From positions 15,080,001 through 15,144,000 of the forward strand of contig OX387201.1 in the NCBI GenBank assembly GCA_947561715.1: a stretch of 64,000 nucleotides of DNA, given 5' to 3'. The position numbers were made by a program, and so were the translations under genes. Below the pieces are notes generated by a model that saw only the letters and a list, made by a program, of their open reading frames with translations, made no database searches and was not told the DNA's origin. Positions 35,395-47,839 of the stretch are shown in pieces. Source of the DNA: Ascidia mentula. Its lineage: Eukaryota > Chordata > Ascidiacea > Phlebobranchia > Ascidiidae. How positions within the stretch are numbered: position 1 is the first letter of the stretch; every line of letters starts with the position of its first letter.

Positions 35395-37150
35395 AGTATC
35401 GCATTGTCTTTCACCACAACCTATGTAGCCAAGCGGTTGACATATATTCAGCTATCATTGCTTCGTCATGTGTTACTGAGGAAAGCACACCGCAATCATG
35501 TAAATTGAACCGTTGAAGTGTCATGGCCTGAAAGCGCTGACATTAAATAAGAATCTAGTGTAGCCGAAATTGTGTAATGAGATCTCTTGAACTATTGACA
35601 TGTTCGAACTGAAATATCTCGACATTAAATAGGTCACCCATTATGAACTCTCGTTGTTTCAATACCAGTTGTTGAGAATTTTGGTCTCTACAAATTAGTT
35701 TAAGTGAAAGCGATTATTTTACCAGAAGTAAAACCAGCAAGTCGTTATAAAATTTTTACAGTCCAGCAGCATAAAATGCGGTGAAAACAAGACAAAATCT
35801 TTTCCCAAAATTTGCGCTTTCTAACGAGCGATGCAGTTGCTTCATTTATCTAAAATTAGTCACTTTATCTCTGATGAAAAAATAAAATCTGCATAACTGA
35901 ATATAGCCACAGGAGTAAGCTTTGTGTTCTATTACACAGTAACAATTAACAGCACTGCTCTGCGGGGAACAGGTCTCAAATCAACGACAGTGAACACATA
36001 AGCCTTGCGAACCAACCAGTGCGATCAGCAACGTAATATGTCCCCTACGTAACTTGACGTTAAAGTGAATTTAATTTGTATTTGCAATATTTGCAATGTA
36101 GGTTTGTTGCAAGTTCGTAATCTGGAAAACATTCTTTCCTGCCAACGTTTAGTTGACAATTTCAACATCCATACTGTCTTCTTGTCGAACTGTAAGTTCA
36201 TAATGACTTTTTATTTGTTGTGTAATTCATAATGACTTATTATTTGTACATAAATTACAAATTAAAGCATTATGTTATTCTTGTGGGGACTGAAATATTT
36301 TTGAATACCGAAGTGGATTCTGCGCACACCAGAAACGCTCTAGAACCACAAACGTATACGTTTAGCGAGTATAGTTATTGCAATGAAATCAGTTTTATTT
36401 AGTTATTCCAGACAAATGTAAAAATTTAAATTCCCACTCTTTATTTCTTGGTAATTCTCACATTGATTCTCACTTATTTTGCACAACTCGTAAACTTTTA
36501 CGCTCGCTAACCCCTTGCGTTTATCACACACTTTGTAACATGGTACGTCTATAGTCAAATATGTATTTTGTGTGATGTTGGTGTACTGTTGCGACCCATA
36601 AAATTCGATGTGTGAACACAAGTTTGGGAAGGTCAGGTCTACACTTAACAACTCCATTGATAGAGAAATATCCCTCGAGATTAATAAAAATATGATCTAC
36701 TTTAACATGTTTTACTCCGTATTCTTGTTCCATACATTGGAACTGTCACGATAGATTAACTGTCATGATAGCAACAGAGTGTATTCCCAAAAACATAATG
36801 AGTGGTTTTGTCGCAGGTCAAATCAACCACACAAAATCACGCATTAAAACACACTATTTGTGCTTCAGATCTTCAGTTGCGGGTTCAATAAAAACACACG
36901 GACCCACATCTTGAAAGATCAGATTTGGGTCATTCAACGAAGTCATGTGTCTAAACGGTTGTCACGTATTCAGCTGTCGTTGGTTCGTCAGATTTTACCG
37001 AGAAAAGCACATGGCAACCACGCAAAGATAACGCAAAAGTGTCATGACCTGACAGCGCTGACGTTAAATGGGAATGCTTTTGGCCTCAATTCTGTAATTA
37101 CATATCTATTGAACTTTAGACCCATTCAAACTGAAATGTCGCGATATTTA
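35395..37150. repeat. Pair of diverged interspersed repeats
   Basis: The stretch at ~35425-35640 and the stretch at ~36940-37145 share a diverged string of phrases in the same order: an AAGCGGTTGACATATTCAGCT-like phrase, GAGGAAAGCACA, GTGTCATGGCCTGA, AGCGCTGAC and GAACT-to-GAAATRTC. This is an unclassified interspersed repeat. The first copy overlaps the + frame at 35226-35516, which argues against that frame being a gene. Confidence 0.45.
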
Positions 37151-38754
37151 TCATATATATATTTTCCTCCGATATATGAAAGCACAGACCACGATAGTAC
37201 AATGTTTCCATGACAACAAAATATTATCAGCAGCAAGCGACTATTTCTTCAACAGAACGATAAAAACTAGCAAGTCGGCCCTAATTGGTAAAGCGCCTCA
37301 GCATATAAATATAACAAGCCTTGCTCACAATTGTGTTGATGAAAACAGCATAGTTTCTTAATTGAATACGATTAAATGGTGCCAACTACAGACTACACTG
37401 GTGAACACATTGTTTGCCTGCCCCCGCGAAACTACGCCAACAACAACTACCATTTATTTGTTGATGTCGGAACCAATCCAAAGACAGGAAACATACGAGC
37501 CATGCAAACTGACCACTCAATTGCTTCATTCGTTCCAAGCTTCAGGCATACCAGGAATTAGATGCGATTAATAAGCGAAGTAGGGTACTTAACTTATCGT
37601 TACACTGAATTGTGTTTTTGTCGTGATGTCGTAATCAATAAAATGCCGTTTACTTAACGTAATTTCTTGCAACTATGCAACTACGACTTGGCGAAAGCCT
37701 AAAAAATGTTGTAAGGTTTAAAGGTTGCCAAAAAGCGCCGCACCGCATAGACCAAAGCACAGCGTTTTTTTTAAGAAAGCTTTACGGCACATATAGGTTC
37801 AGGCTTCAACATGTAAGTCAACAGTGACTTAAAATTGTAAGTTTTGACAGTTTTTGTGATATAGACTTACAACAAAAGCCACCTTTTAGGTCTTTTTGTT
37901 GTTAAATTCTCCCTGTTTCTGGGGATTATGTTCCATTTTACTATTTTAGGATATTTTTCTCCAAGGTGCAGTTTACCAGGGATCCTTTTTTTAACTACAC
38001 AGAAAAGCGTGGCTCCGCAACCTGGTGTCGTAAAAATGTTTACAAAACACATGTGATATTCACGAACTGTGCGACCGGCCTTAAACAAGAGTTACCCAAG
38101 ACGAGAACACTTGGCACGAAAATTCAACAGGGACAGGCAAGATCACATATTAGTCTGTGAGAGCTACGGGTCACATCGTTAACAGCTCGCTAAAATTACA
38201 TAATAACCTTTTCGCAATGAAATGCGAATCTATCATGCTATCCACTACACAATACTTCTTTAAAATTGTGTTTGCCATCATAATCTTACACTAATGCTCC
38301 TACGAACCAGCTAGACCTGGCTTAGATCTAATTTGGTAACCAAATGGTCAGCCAATATATCGATTGAACGTTGAATGATTGTTTACTGATCATAAAACTA
38401 AACACCTGGTCTCAAATCGTTCTGCCTCAATGAATTTACCACCGCAAAATATGCCGATTTTTTGTGCTCATTTATTACATGTAAGTTTTTTATGACAAAG
38501 TGACAGTTCAATTATATTCAATTATCAATCATAAATTCTTTGTATTTTTAACATGGATGATTGCTATCATGTTTTACAAGGAAATCAGTGTTAGCATGGC
38601 AGAAATTAAATTGCTCAAATTTTATAAAAATATTTTGCATTTAAGCAAGCTTTTCGGTTCAACTTGCGGTTACTGTTGGGTTACACCAAGTAGTTTGATA
38701 CACCATGGTTAATGGCGGTTGTATATTCACCACAAAGTGGAAGTCTTGCAGGCT

Positions 38755-38850
38755 ATTTAGCAGACAAGATCGTTGTAAGTAACACCATAGCTACACTGAT
38801 AAGACCTGTTAGGTCGAAACAGTGGCCCTGACTGAAGCTCACAATAAAAA
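38755..38850 (+). other. Stem-loop resembling a decayed hammerhead
   Basis: CTGATAA (38798-38804 by eye) is followed by a perfect 5-bp stem GACCT/AGGTC and GAAACAG, flanked by a CACTG/CAGTG pairing. The usual core G is A, so it would be inactive. It may be another Penelope-like tail. Confidence 0.3.
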
Positions 38851-39029
38851 AAAAACGTTGTTGGCGCTATTGCTTATACAATATTCCATTTGCAGCATTG
38901 CCGTTGGCATAAAGGACCAAAGTAAAAATTCCAGCACTGCTTATGGAAAATTTATCGTTCAGCTGCCGTATGGCTGCTGCAAAATTTAAGTTAAAAACGA
39001 CACTGATAGGCAACCACTTGATTGGAAGT

Positions 39030-39035
39030 TTTATT
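39030..39035 (-). terminator. Gene B polyadenylation signal
   Basis: AATAAA on the minus strand, 58 nt beyond the gene B stop codon (39093-39095). This is the only canonical hexamer in the first 100 nt downstream. Confidence 0.5.
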
Positions 39036-39092
39036 AACAAAATGTACAGTCCAGATTACAGAATTATAGTTGATATTGTAATATGGGTATCT

Positions 39093-42000
39093 TTACACAA
39101 TTTGCGTTTCGCACAGGGCTCCAGTAAACCCGTCCGCACATCCACAAACTCTTCCATCAACTTGATTGTAGCAAGTTCCTCCATTTTGACAAGCAGGTAG
39201 AAACTTTTCGGCACCTAAAAAATATCAAACATCACCATAGGCAGTAGTTTTAGTTACCGAAGAACATTTGATATCGCGTTGACGCTGGTTTGTCGTTTTT
39301 ATACCTATTTTGTTTGTATTGTTTTATTTATTATTACATTAATAAACCATTTATACAACTGCAGTGTAGTCCCAACATCACATTTATTAGCGATGTTTTG
39401 ATAGTTCATTACGAAAAGTGGATGAAAAATAACTTTTCGAGAGGCCACTTATAAAGTTGCAGGTTATTTACACATGTTGTAGCCTTTTCTTAATTACCAA
39501 AAGTAACAAATACCTAAACAAATCATATCTTCGACAAATTATAACCAAAAAGTACGCACTGAAGTGTGCCGTCCAATATAACTTCACTGTGGTTTGTCCC
39601 CAACCAGATTTCGTGATATCAGTGCGTTTTACTGCAGCCCGGAAGCCCCAAGGAAGCACTTCAAGGACAACTGCACTGAAAGTGTCGCTGTATCTGCTCG
39701 AACCTCTCGCAGACACGCTCACGTTTGTTGCCACCGAGCTCATGCATCTGCTGTATGCCACATCGATGGATTTAGAGTAAGGGGGAACACGTGTGAGGGA
39801 TCCGATCCTTTTTCTTCCATTTGTTCTGATAACTGGAGAATGTACAAATGTTTTCATGTTATTGTTTGTGATTGTAAAATATATATGTACAACAAAATAT
39901 GAGATCACATGTTTTTGGCGATTTTCTGCGATAAATTGAATTAAACAATTTTTGTATGTGGAGGCATTGTTTTGATTTTTTATATAATTTCTTAACGAAA
40001 CAATAAGTCGAAACTGTTGCCCTGTGTATGCAGCTCAAATAAAAGTATTGTTTTCCTTCAATTAAAGACAAATTTTAGGTCCATTGCTTCAACACTATGT
40101 GTTTGCAAAAGTTGTAGAAGCATTAGAGGCACTACAACTCAACCTATGTTATAAACCTTCCTAATTGGTGATATTTGATATGGTAACTTGCCTATTTCGC
40201 AGTTTTTTCCAACTCTGTCTTCGTTACATGTACAGTTATAACCGCTATCATATTCTGTACAAGAACTGCCACTTTGGCATGGGTTTGGGTAACAATGTAC
40301 CATTGCTGTAAAAAACATATAGTTTTAAATACAAAAGATATTTATTAATTCAGACTGAAAGAATCTGTATCATTAGGACATATTTATCTAGGAAATTCTT
40401 GAGTGAAATTATCTTTCGAAAATTTTCGTGACAAAAAATGAGAGGCAGCATATGGTAAAGTAATCGTACCTGCTTCGCAAAATTCCCCCTTAAATCCTGG
40501 ACGGCAATGACACTGTCTTCCATCAGCTGTGTTTGTGCATCCAGTTGCATATATACATGGGTCGCGAAGGTAAGCGCGCGTTTCTAAAACAGACAGTAGG
40601 AAAGATCAGTTGTGGTTGAGCTTAATGATTATTACGATTATTTTACTTGCATATGCCGAAGGCAAAGTATCATTTGTAAATAAAACTACTTTCGGAAGGA
40701 ACGTAGAACAATAGCAAGGTACAATACAGTAGAAAAAAACTGTACTGTATAGTTATGCCATATCTTCTATGTGATTTTAAGTTGCCCTACTTATGAATGC
40801 TAGTGTCCGCAATCACTTGGATGTAAAATATTTACCAAATATGGCTCTGTATCGCATGTAGATGGTTTGGTCCCATCCTTCTCCGGGACGATCAGTCCTT
40901 TGTACGAGCGCTCGGAATCCCCAAGGATATATATCGAGAATTGTGTGGTTGAAAGTATCGGAATAAGCTGTTGAGCCGGCAACAGTTGCGTTGACCACAT
41001 ATGCAACACCAGTGTAACAACGGTCATAAACAACGGTGACGATTTTTCCGTATGGTGGCCCAGTGACAACTGGTAACGAAGGTATGTGCTCCAACTTTCG
41101 AATGGCTGGTTCTGATCAAAACATAATTTGTCACAAATTGTGCAGTGATTCCTATTACATTTTTTTGTATTTGACGCAGAAATTTACCGCCACGTATACT
41201 ACATTATTTCGGGTTTGTGATGCAATGCTTTTTTCAAAATTTTGTTTCCACTTTTTGCAACAAATAGTATTAGTCATAATAATTTTAAGCTCTTACTAAA
41301 TGCTGAATCACGCTATGAATAAATATATACTTCAATAGAGTCTGGATTACTTACCAACGTGGCATCTGTCTCCTGTGTAGGGTTCTGGACAATTACACCT
41401 GAAGTAGCTGTAAGAGGGTACACAAGTTCCACCGTTCATACAAGGTGACGACGCGCAATGGGTTTGTCCTAAAAATGCGTGAAAAACACTTAATTTTAAA
41501 TTAAAACTATTCGGAGGCGGTTTTACGTACGAGTTTCGCAATATCGACCAGTTGTACGGATTCGACAATCGCAAATACTTCCATTCACAGCGTTAAGGCA
41601 AAACCCTCCGTTCTGACACGGGTTGAAAGAAAAGTTCACAGAATCTAAAACCAAATAGTTAAAAATAACCATTGTTCTGTTCGCGTAGAATGCAAGAGAA
41701 AGGAATTCTGCAAACGAAAATTGCCTTAAATATAGGAAATTTTCTACAGAAACATCAAGCAACCGTGGCTATATAGGAAATGCAGCTAATCACATTCCCG
41801 TGCAATTATCGTTGGAATGTTTACAGGGTGCACACTTCATTAAAGCATACGATGTTGCCTCAGACATATTATGGTAATTGATCACAGGTAACTTGTATTG
41901 TGCTTTTTTGAAAAAATGCCAAGGCGTTTACTTGTTCCTGAACTTACTGAAATAAGATTCCACATTAAGGGTAACTGCCTCATAGAGTGGATTTGTTCCT

Positions 42001-43243
42001 GTGTTCTTTCTCCAAACTTTCACTTTGAAGCCCCAGCTGTAAGCTTCGTACACATTCACTCCGGCGTTTTGACCGTAACCACTCACACCCGTAGCATTTA
42101 CTTCGTAAGGAGCTTCCCTCATGCAGGAGTTGTAGAGAATTACTGCGGTTGTGCTCGATGCAGTTGTGTTTTCAAACGTAACGGGCGTGCGGTAAACATG
42201 GTAACCTGTGCAAATTGTTTGAGATTGATTTGTGCTGTTACTTTGCTGGAAAATAAATGTAAATAAAAACTAAATTCCTTAATGCCACCACGCAAGGAAT
42301 CCAAACAGAAATTAAACAACAATGGAAAGTTGCATATAATGAAACGTGGTCAAATCCTAACGCACAAAATCAAGTGCTATAGATGTTGCAAAGGTGACTT
42401 CAATATTTCTGCAAAATGCTTCTTAAACTACGAAAAAAGTAAATCCGACAATTGTTACCTTTGTCACAGTTCTTTCCCCCAGTTTGCCCTGGACAGGAAC
42501 ATTGGTAATCGTTTTCAAGTTCGGTGCAACTTCCTCCGTTACATGGGTTAGGATAGCAGTGAATCAAAGCTGATCAAGAATATTATTTATTACCAGCTAG
42601 AGAAAAAGTTGCAAAAAATTTTTTCGAAACGTTTTGAAAGTATTGCAGGCATTTTATAAATTTACTATATTGCAATTTTGTAGTGCTTTCATATACAGTA
42701 ATCGAAATATTATCATCACAAATTAATTGACCATCCTTACTATACGCAATGTATTAGCTGACTTACGAGTTTTGCAGAACTCTCCGACAAACCGTTCAGT
42801 ACAGTGACAGGTTTGTCCGTCCTCACTATTGGTGCAAAGTGCTCCATTTAAACAAGGGTTGCTTTCATAATCGTACGAATCTGAACACATAAAGTTGTCG
42901 TTTTAATATTTAAGTGGCAAAATAATCTATCCATTATAAGTTACAAAAAGACAAAATCAATAAACATTCTTACCAAAATAAGCCGTCCATTGCATTTCTA
43001 CATCACTTTGTCCCCAATTAGTTTCGTGGCTCCTTCGTACCATGGATCGAAATCCCCAAGCAAATATTTCGAGGATTTCCACTTCGAAAGTATCGGAGTA
43101 TCTTGAAGCGCCACTAGCGGTCGCTGTGACCTCATTAGCAACCCCGCTATAGCAACGATCGTAACTCACAACTATCTCTTTGCCAGGTTCGGACGAATAT
43201 CTGTGAGACCCTACCCGTGCAGTACCTTGTATCCATGGCCCCT
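39093..43243 (-). other. Gene B modules 5-8
   Basis: In coding order: WGF5 43243-42974, EGFa 42880-42767, EGFb 42569-42459. WGF6 42205-41948, EGFa 41644-41531, EGFb 41468-41355. WGF7 41111-40836, EGFa 40583-40470, EGFb 40305-40192 (GC donor). WGF8 39832-39560, terminal EGFa 39214-39093. Module 6 repeats the divergent type of module 2 (SWGFKVKVWRKN), and module 7 repeats the type of module 3 (starts EPA, as EPG in module 3). The second half is therefore a duplicate of the first at module level. Confidence 0.9.
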
Positions 43244-46200
43244 CTGGAAGAAAATAATATTGGAAAGGAACCAACCCGCAGTCAGGAGAGACATGGTTAC
43301 CGCAAAAAAATATGTTCATATTCAAAAGTATTTTGTTTTGGTTTTCAATATAATGAAGCAAAGATATGAAGAATAATAAAACTTGTCACAAGTTCTTACG
43401 GATATCGCAAGTTTTTCCTTTCCAGCCTTTCGGGCAATTGCATTCATAACCACCCGCCTGTTCAATACATTCACCTCTCTGGCATGGGTTAGAAAGACAA
43501 TGAACAAGTCCTAAAAATAGGCGCGTAAATTTAAGTAAATTATGCTTAACATCTTCAGGCAATACATTTAACGAAGTCAACGTAAACGAAAATTTCAATT
43601 GGTTGAGAAAAATGATCTGTTTTATACTAAACCGTTAATAAAATGCAAGCAGTGTTTGAAATTTCATGACGTATTAATTCGAACTCACGTATTTCACAAA
43701 ATCTTCCTGTGTACTCCGGTGAACAATCGCAAATACGTCCTTCCATGCTGTTGCGACAAGTTGCACCATTTTGGCAAGACAACTCCAAACTCGACTTTAA
43801 GTCTGTGGCATGAAGGTTTTTCGCTTAGCTTCACGATATTCTAACACCAGTCCAAACAAATATAATTGAAATTCTAAACAACATTTCTTACCAAAGACAG
43901 CTGTCCAGGATAGCTGAACCCGACTTTGACCCCAACCTTCTCTAGGTCTGTCGGTTCTTCGCACCACGGCGGTAAAACCCCAAGGTTGGTTGTCGGTGAC
44001 GGTGGCGCTGAAAGTATCGCTGTATAGGCTCTCACCGGCCGCTGAAACTTCCACCCTGCTGATATTTTTGTCCTGACATTCATCGTAAACAACTTTGATG
44101 ATTTTTGAATAGGGTTCCACTCTTTCCTGACTCCCCACTCGCACCGATCCACTCATGCTTATGACTGTAAAATGATTTAGTACGTATCTTAAATGACGAC
44201 TGATACACATTGGGAAAACTATTGAGCCAAATCGCCTCTATGCTAACAAAGCAGAATTCATTTTTAATTGAATAAGGAGATTGTGTAAAAAGCGCTCCAT
44301 AAAAGATTTCATTATGTTTATCTGCTATTTCATGAGCCAATGTACAATTCATTGCACAACCCATGTGAAACTCTTATCTGGTTTCTTGCTTACCTGTCTC
44401 GCAATGCTTGCCCGTCCTATTATTTGGACATGAGCAGTTGTATCCGTTTACATATTCCGTACAAACGCCAGTGTTACAGGGATTGGGAAAACAGTAAACC
44501 ATCGCTGAAAAATAAATTTTTGTGTTAACCGCAACATGCCATTGTGAAATTGTTTGAAAGCCTATTTTTTTCCAACCTGGAGTGTAAGTTTGTTTAGTAT
44601 TTTCCTACTTAAGGCCTAGAGCTCCAATTGGAAACAATTTGTGAAATTGCTCACCAAGTTCGCAAAACTCTCCTTTGTAGCCTGGATCACAGTGACAAAC
44701 TCTTCCAGATTCGGCATTGTTTGTACAACTTGAAGAATGTAAACACGGACTTTGTTTAAATGCCTGCGTTTCTAAACATAAACCTCTATGTTTGTTAAAG
44801 TAACGATACAGTGGTATTTCATGTACATGATTCAGATTTACAAGGGAAATCAACTTTTAAAACGTTCAAATTTACGTGGGTAATATGTAACTTACCAAAA
44901 AGTATCGTGTATTTGAGATAAAGGGTCTGCCCCCATCCTTCACGACTATCAGTTCTCTGAATGAGTCCACGAAATCCCCAAGGGTATATTCCGAGCGTGG
45001 TGTAGTTGAATGTATCGAGATATAAACCTGATTTTACCACTGTGGCATTGACTGATAAAGCAAGACCACTCAGGCAGGTACCATAGACAATTTCAACCGC
45101 TTTTCCGTATGTGGGCGGTCTTGCTCTTCGCAGGCTTCCGACATAATAACGTGAACGCATTCCGGGTTCTGAAAAAAGACCAAAGCGGCAGGTTGAGTCA
45201 GACAAGCGACCATGGTTAATAAACTAAGCAGGGCACATGAATACGTGCACACAGTTGTACATCTGTACAGTTTGTTTATGTCGTGTACAATCGGTCTGCT
45301 TTCCATCAAAATTAATGTAATGCAGACTTCACTGCTGGTAGGCGTTATTCTCTTAGCGCTGGAGTAGTAAGCTAGTCTTGTTTGTATTCATAACGTATTC
45401 TTTGTTCTTTTTGCCATAGAGTCAAACAGATTATGTGTGGTTTTGTTTGGTAGCGAGATTTTTGATCAAATATGCTGTTGATTGGTGTGTTATGTCTATA
45501 AAACAACGTTACCAAGTTCACATCTATCACCATCCCATCTTTCTGGACAAATGCATCGGAAAAAGTCATTTTCAGGAATACAAGTTCCTCCGTGCATGCA
45601 TGGCGATGACGCACAATGCGTAATTTCTTCAAATACAAGAAAATGACATAAAACGAACAACTATTAACGATCCTTACATAAAAATGTCAAAGTGCCACAC
45701 AAAAACAAAACCAACCCGACATTCCATGGCAATAATTAGTTCTACAAATTTTTGTTGGTGTATATATTTGTTATAGTTCGTAGTTTAATCGAGGATTTAC
45801 TGATTATACATTTGGCGCCCACACACTTCTCTGTATTGGAATAATGCATGAGAAATAAAAAATTGCTTACGTGTTTCGCAGTATCTTCCTGTCGTTCGAA
45901 CTGGACAAACACAGATTGATCCGTTTGCAGTGTTTTCACAAGTTCCACCGTTTTGGCAAAGACTGCCTGGTGGGTTGAGTTCGTCTGCGTACAAAACATG
46001 TTTATCATGCGGTAAGTCGCAGACATGATATATAACAGAAATATTAAACGCTGAGTTATGCAACGCACTGCCTTTCACCGTTTATTGTCAAAGCTATGTC
46101 ACATATTAGGTAAACTACAAATTTTGGATTGTGTTGTACACATATCGTCTTACCGTATACTGCAATCCATTCAACTATCGCAGTTTCAAAACCAGGATTT

Positions 46201-47768
46201 GTTCCCAGATCATTCAATCTCCAAAATTTGGCTCTAAATCCCCAGCTGAAAACTTCCAACGCCTTTCCACCGACGTCACGTGACACATTTGATTTGACAG
46301 CGAGTCGAACTTCGGATGGCGAAACACTTTTGCACTCCGTGTACAGAATAGTTTTCGTCATGCTGTTTGTGCCCTCTTCGAATGCAACACTTAACACACC
46401 GTCGTAATACGCTGCAGGAAACAATACAAAGAATTAAGTGTTTCCTTTTTGTTTGAAATGAAAACATTTTGAGACTGATTAGAGTAAGTTATGTTGTTTT
46501 TTTGCTTAATTTCAAGCCATGAGCAACTGAGAATAACACTTGCCATTGCCGCACTTTTTCCCTGTTCTTCCAGGCCGACATGTACACTTGAAATCATCTG
46601 TAAGTTCTGTGCATTCGTCGTAATTGCAGGGGTTCGGGTAACAATATACGTAACCTGAAATGCTTTGTAGGTTAACCAGCAGACATAGGTAATCTATACA
46701 ATACAGTGCTTTGTGCGTGTGTTTCATTACGGAAAGAAAAGTATTTTTGTTATACACCTTGCTGATCCTGTTTTAAAGCTATTAGTTTGTGTGTATGTTA
46801 TTACGTGAAGAACAGGTCAGAATCTTCGTTCTTTGGTTAATGCAGACATTATGCACTATTGCCACATGCCGAATTTACTCGAATGCAAACGAGTTGCAAA
46901 GAAACTTCCCGAGCTCTTTGATGACTTCCTATTACAAATACTTCACCGTACTGTGTTGGCAGTATTTCCCGTAGTTCTCTTGATTGCATGAGCAAGTCCT
47001 TCCATTCTCGCTGTTGTCGCATCTGGCTTCATTTTGACACGGATTATTATAGAATTCGGGAGTTTCTGTTGAAGAATGTGCTCGTTACATTTCTAGAATG
47101 TAATAAGTTTGCTCTGATGAAAAAGATCAAAATTTCCGCTTACAATATTATTGGACAAGTACATGCAATGACTTTTACCTCCGACATACTTATGCTGAAA
47201 CGAATTTGATACCAAGTTGTTTTATGAGCATTACAGGCAAAGACGTTATGCAATATTTTACCGTAGAAAGCTTTCCAGTTCATATTTACTCCTCTTTGTC
47301 CCCAATCATTTCTCTGTGCATCCGTACGCTGAATAACAGCACGGAATCCCCACGGTTGTATCTCAATTATTGCTGCAATAAAAGTGTCCGGCCATCTTGA
47401 TTTCCCGGTAACAACAGCAGTTATGTTTTTTGCTTCGCCAGTGTAGCATCGGTTGTACACAACAGTAATATTCTTGACGTCGCCACGCCGATTACTGCCA
47501 ACGTTTGTCCTGCCGTTGTGATAATTCACGCCTAAAAATGCATTGAACAAGTGTAAATATTAAATTGCTCTTTTTTTGAATTACAGTGTGTCGTTGTCAA
47601 AATATTTAATGATTAATGTGAAATGGTCGCAGCCAATCGAGGTAACAATTTGGTACGAATAACTGAAAATATCGACTGTTCACTTTGATTCTTACAAAAC
47701 TTACCATTTTGAGTTACAGCCACTTGCAAAAATGCAGAAGCAATAATCAGAACTCCAATCATTGCCAT
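39093..47768 (-). CDS. Gene B: secreted eight-repeat WGF-domain/EGF protein (~1307 aa)
   Basis: The model has 24 coding exons, convergent with gene A. Exon 1 (47705-47768) encodes the signal peptide starting MAMIGVLIIASAFLQVAV. Seven full WGF-EGFa-EGFb units follow, then an eighth WGF plus a single 5-Cys EGF that ends the protein (CETQIV, stop at 39093-39095). All introns are phase 1; 3924 coding nt close in one frame. Two introns use GC donors (after 46544 and after 40192). There is no transmembrane helix or lipid-anchor signal. Ending on an EGFa keeps the cysteine balance: the last WGF has one Cys and the last EGF has five. A TATA-like TATAAAA lies at 47833-47839 on this strand. Paralogue of gene A; same unknown extracellular role. 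Confidence 0.9.
43400..47531 (-). other. Gene B modules 1-4
   Basis: In coding order: WGF1 47531-47262, EGFa 47065-46952, EGFb 46654-46544 (GC donor). WGF2 46411-46154, EGFa 45984-45871, EGFb 45626-45513. WGF3 45168-44896, EGFa 44771-44655, EGFb 44504-44394. WGF4 44164-43892, EGFa 43802-43689, EGFb 43510-43400. WGF2 is the divergent type (SWGFRAKFWR, no WGQ). WGF1, 3 and 4 carry PWGF and W-G-Q. EGFb of module 2 has the CASSPCMHGGTC form, matching module 6. Confidence 0.9.
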
Positions 47769-47832
47769 AATCTGATTTGTTTCGGCTTCGTTTCGTGTTC
47801 GGCACTGTGAGTTGTCTCGCCCATTTGCAATG

Positions 47833-47839
47833 TTTTATA
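47833..47839 (-). promoter_or_regulatory. TATA-like box upstream of gene B
   Basis: TATAAAA on the minus strand, 65-71 nt before the ATG at 47768, which leaves room for a short 5' leader. Nothing equally clear precedes gene A, where only an AATAAAAGG lies near 15268. Confidence 0.35.

Larger units (their letters stand above)
33853..39025. other. Intergenic; upstream of the LDLa-GPCR
   Basis: The missing 5' exons of the receptor should lie here or further upstream, but I could not identify them. A minus-strand donor-like site (CTTCAAG|GTAAGC) is present near 34480. The + frame at 37376-37561 (TGEHIVCLPPRNY, then LFVDVGTNPKTGNIRAM) and the one at 37966-38160 look protein-like but have no partner exons or known family. 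The minus frame at 36403-36657 has six cysteines and could be an exon of an unknown extracellular protein. Confidence 0.35.

Noticed and set aside
35226-35516. 96-codon + frame with a hydrophobic N-terminus (also at 63692-63982)
   Set aside because: It overlaps an interspersed repeat seen again near 36.94 kb, and its conservation in the second copy is explained by the segmental duplication.
36403-36733. Minus-strand frames as missing 5' exons of the LDLa-GPCR
   Set aside because: No donor in the required phase and no LDLa signature; cannot be joined to the exon starting at 33832.
15341-47768. WGF domain as a Notch-ligand N-terminal (MNNL/C2) or DSL domain
   Set aside because: Some resemblance in the aromatic-Gly-Phe region, but cysteine number and spacing differ completely; left as a structural question only.
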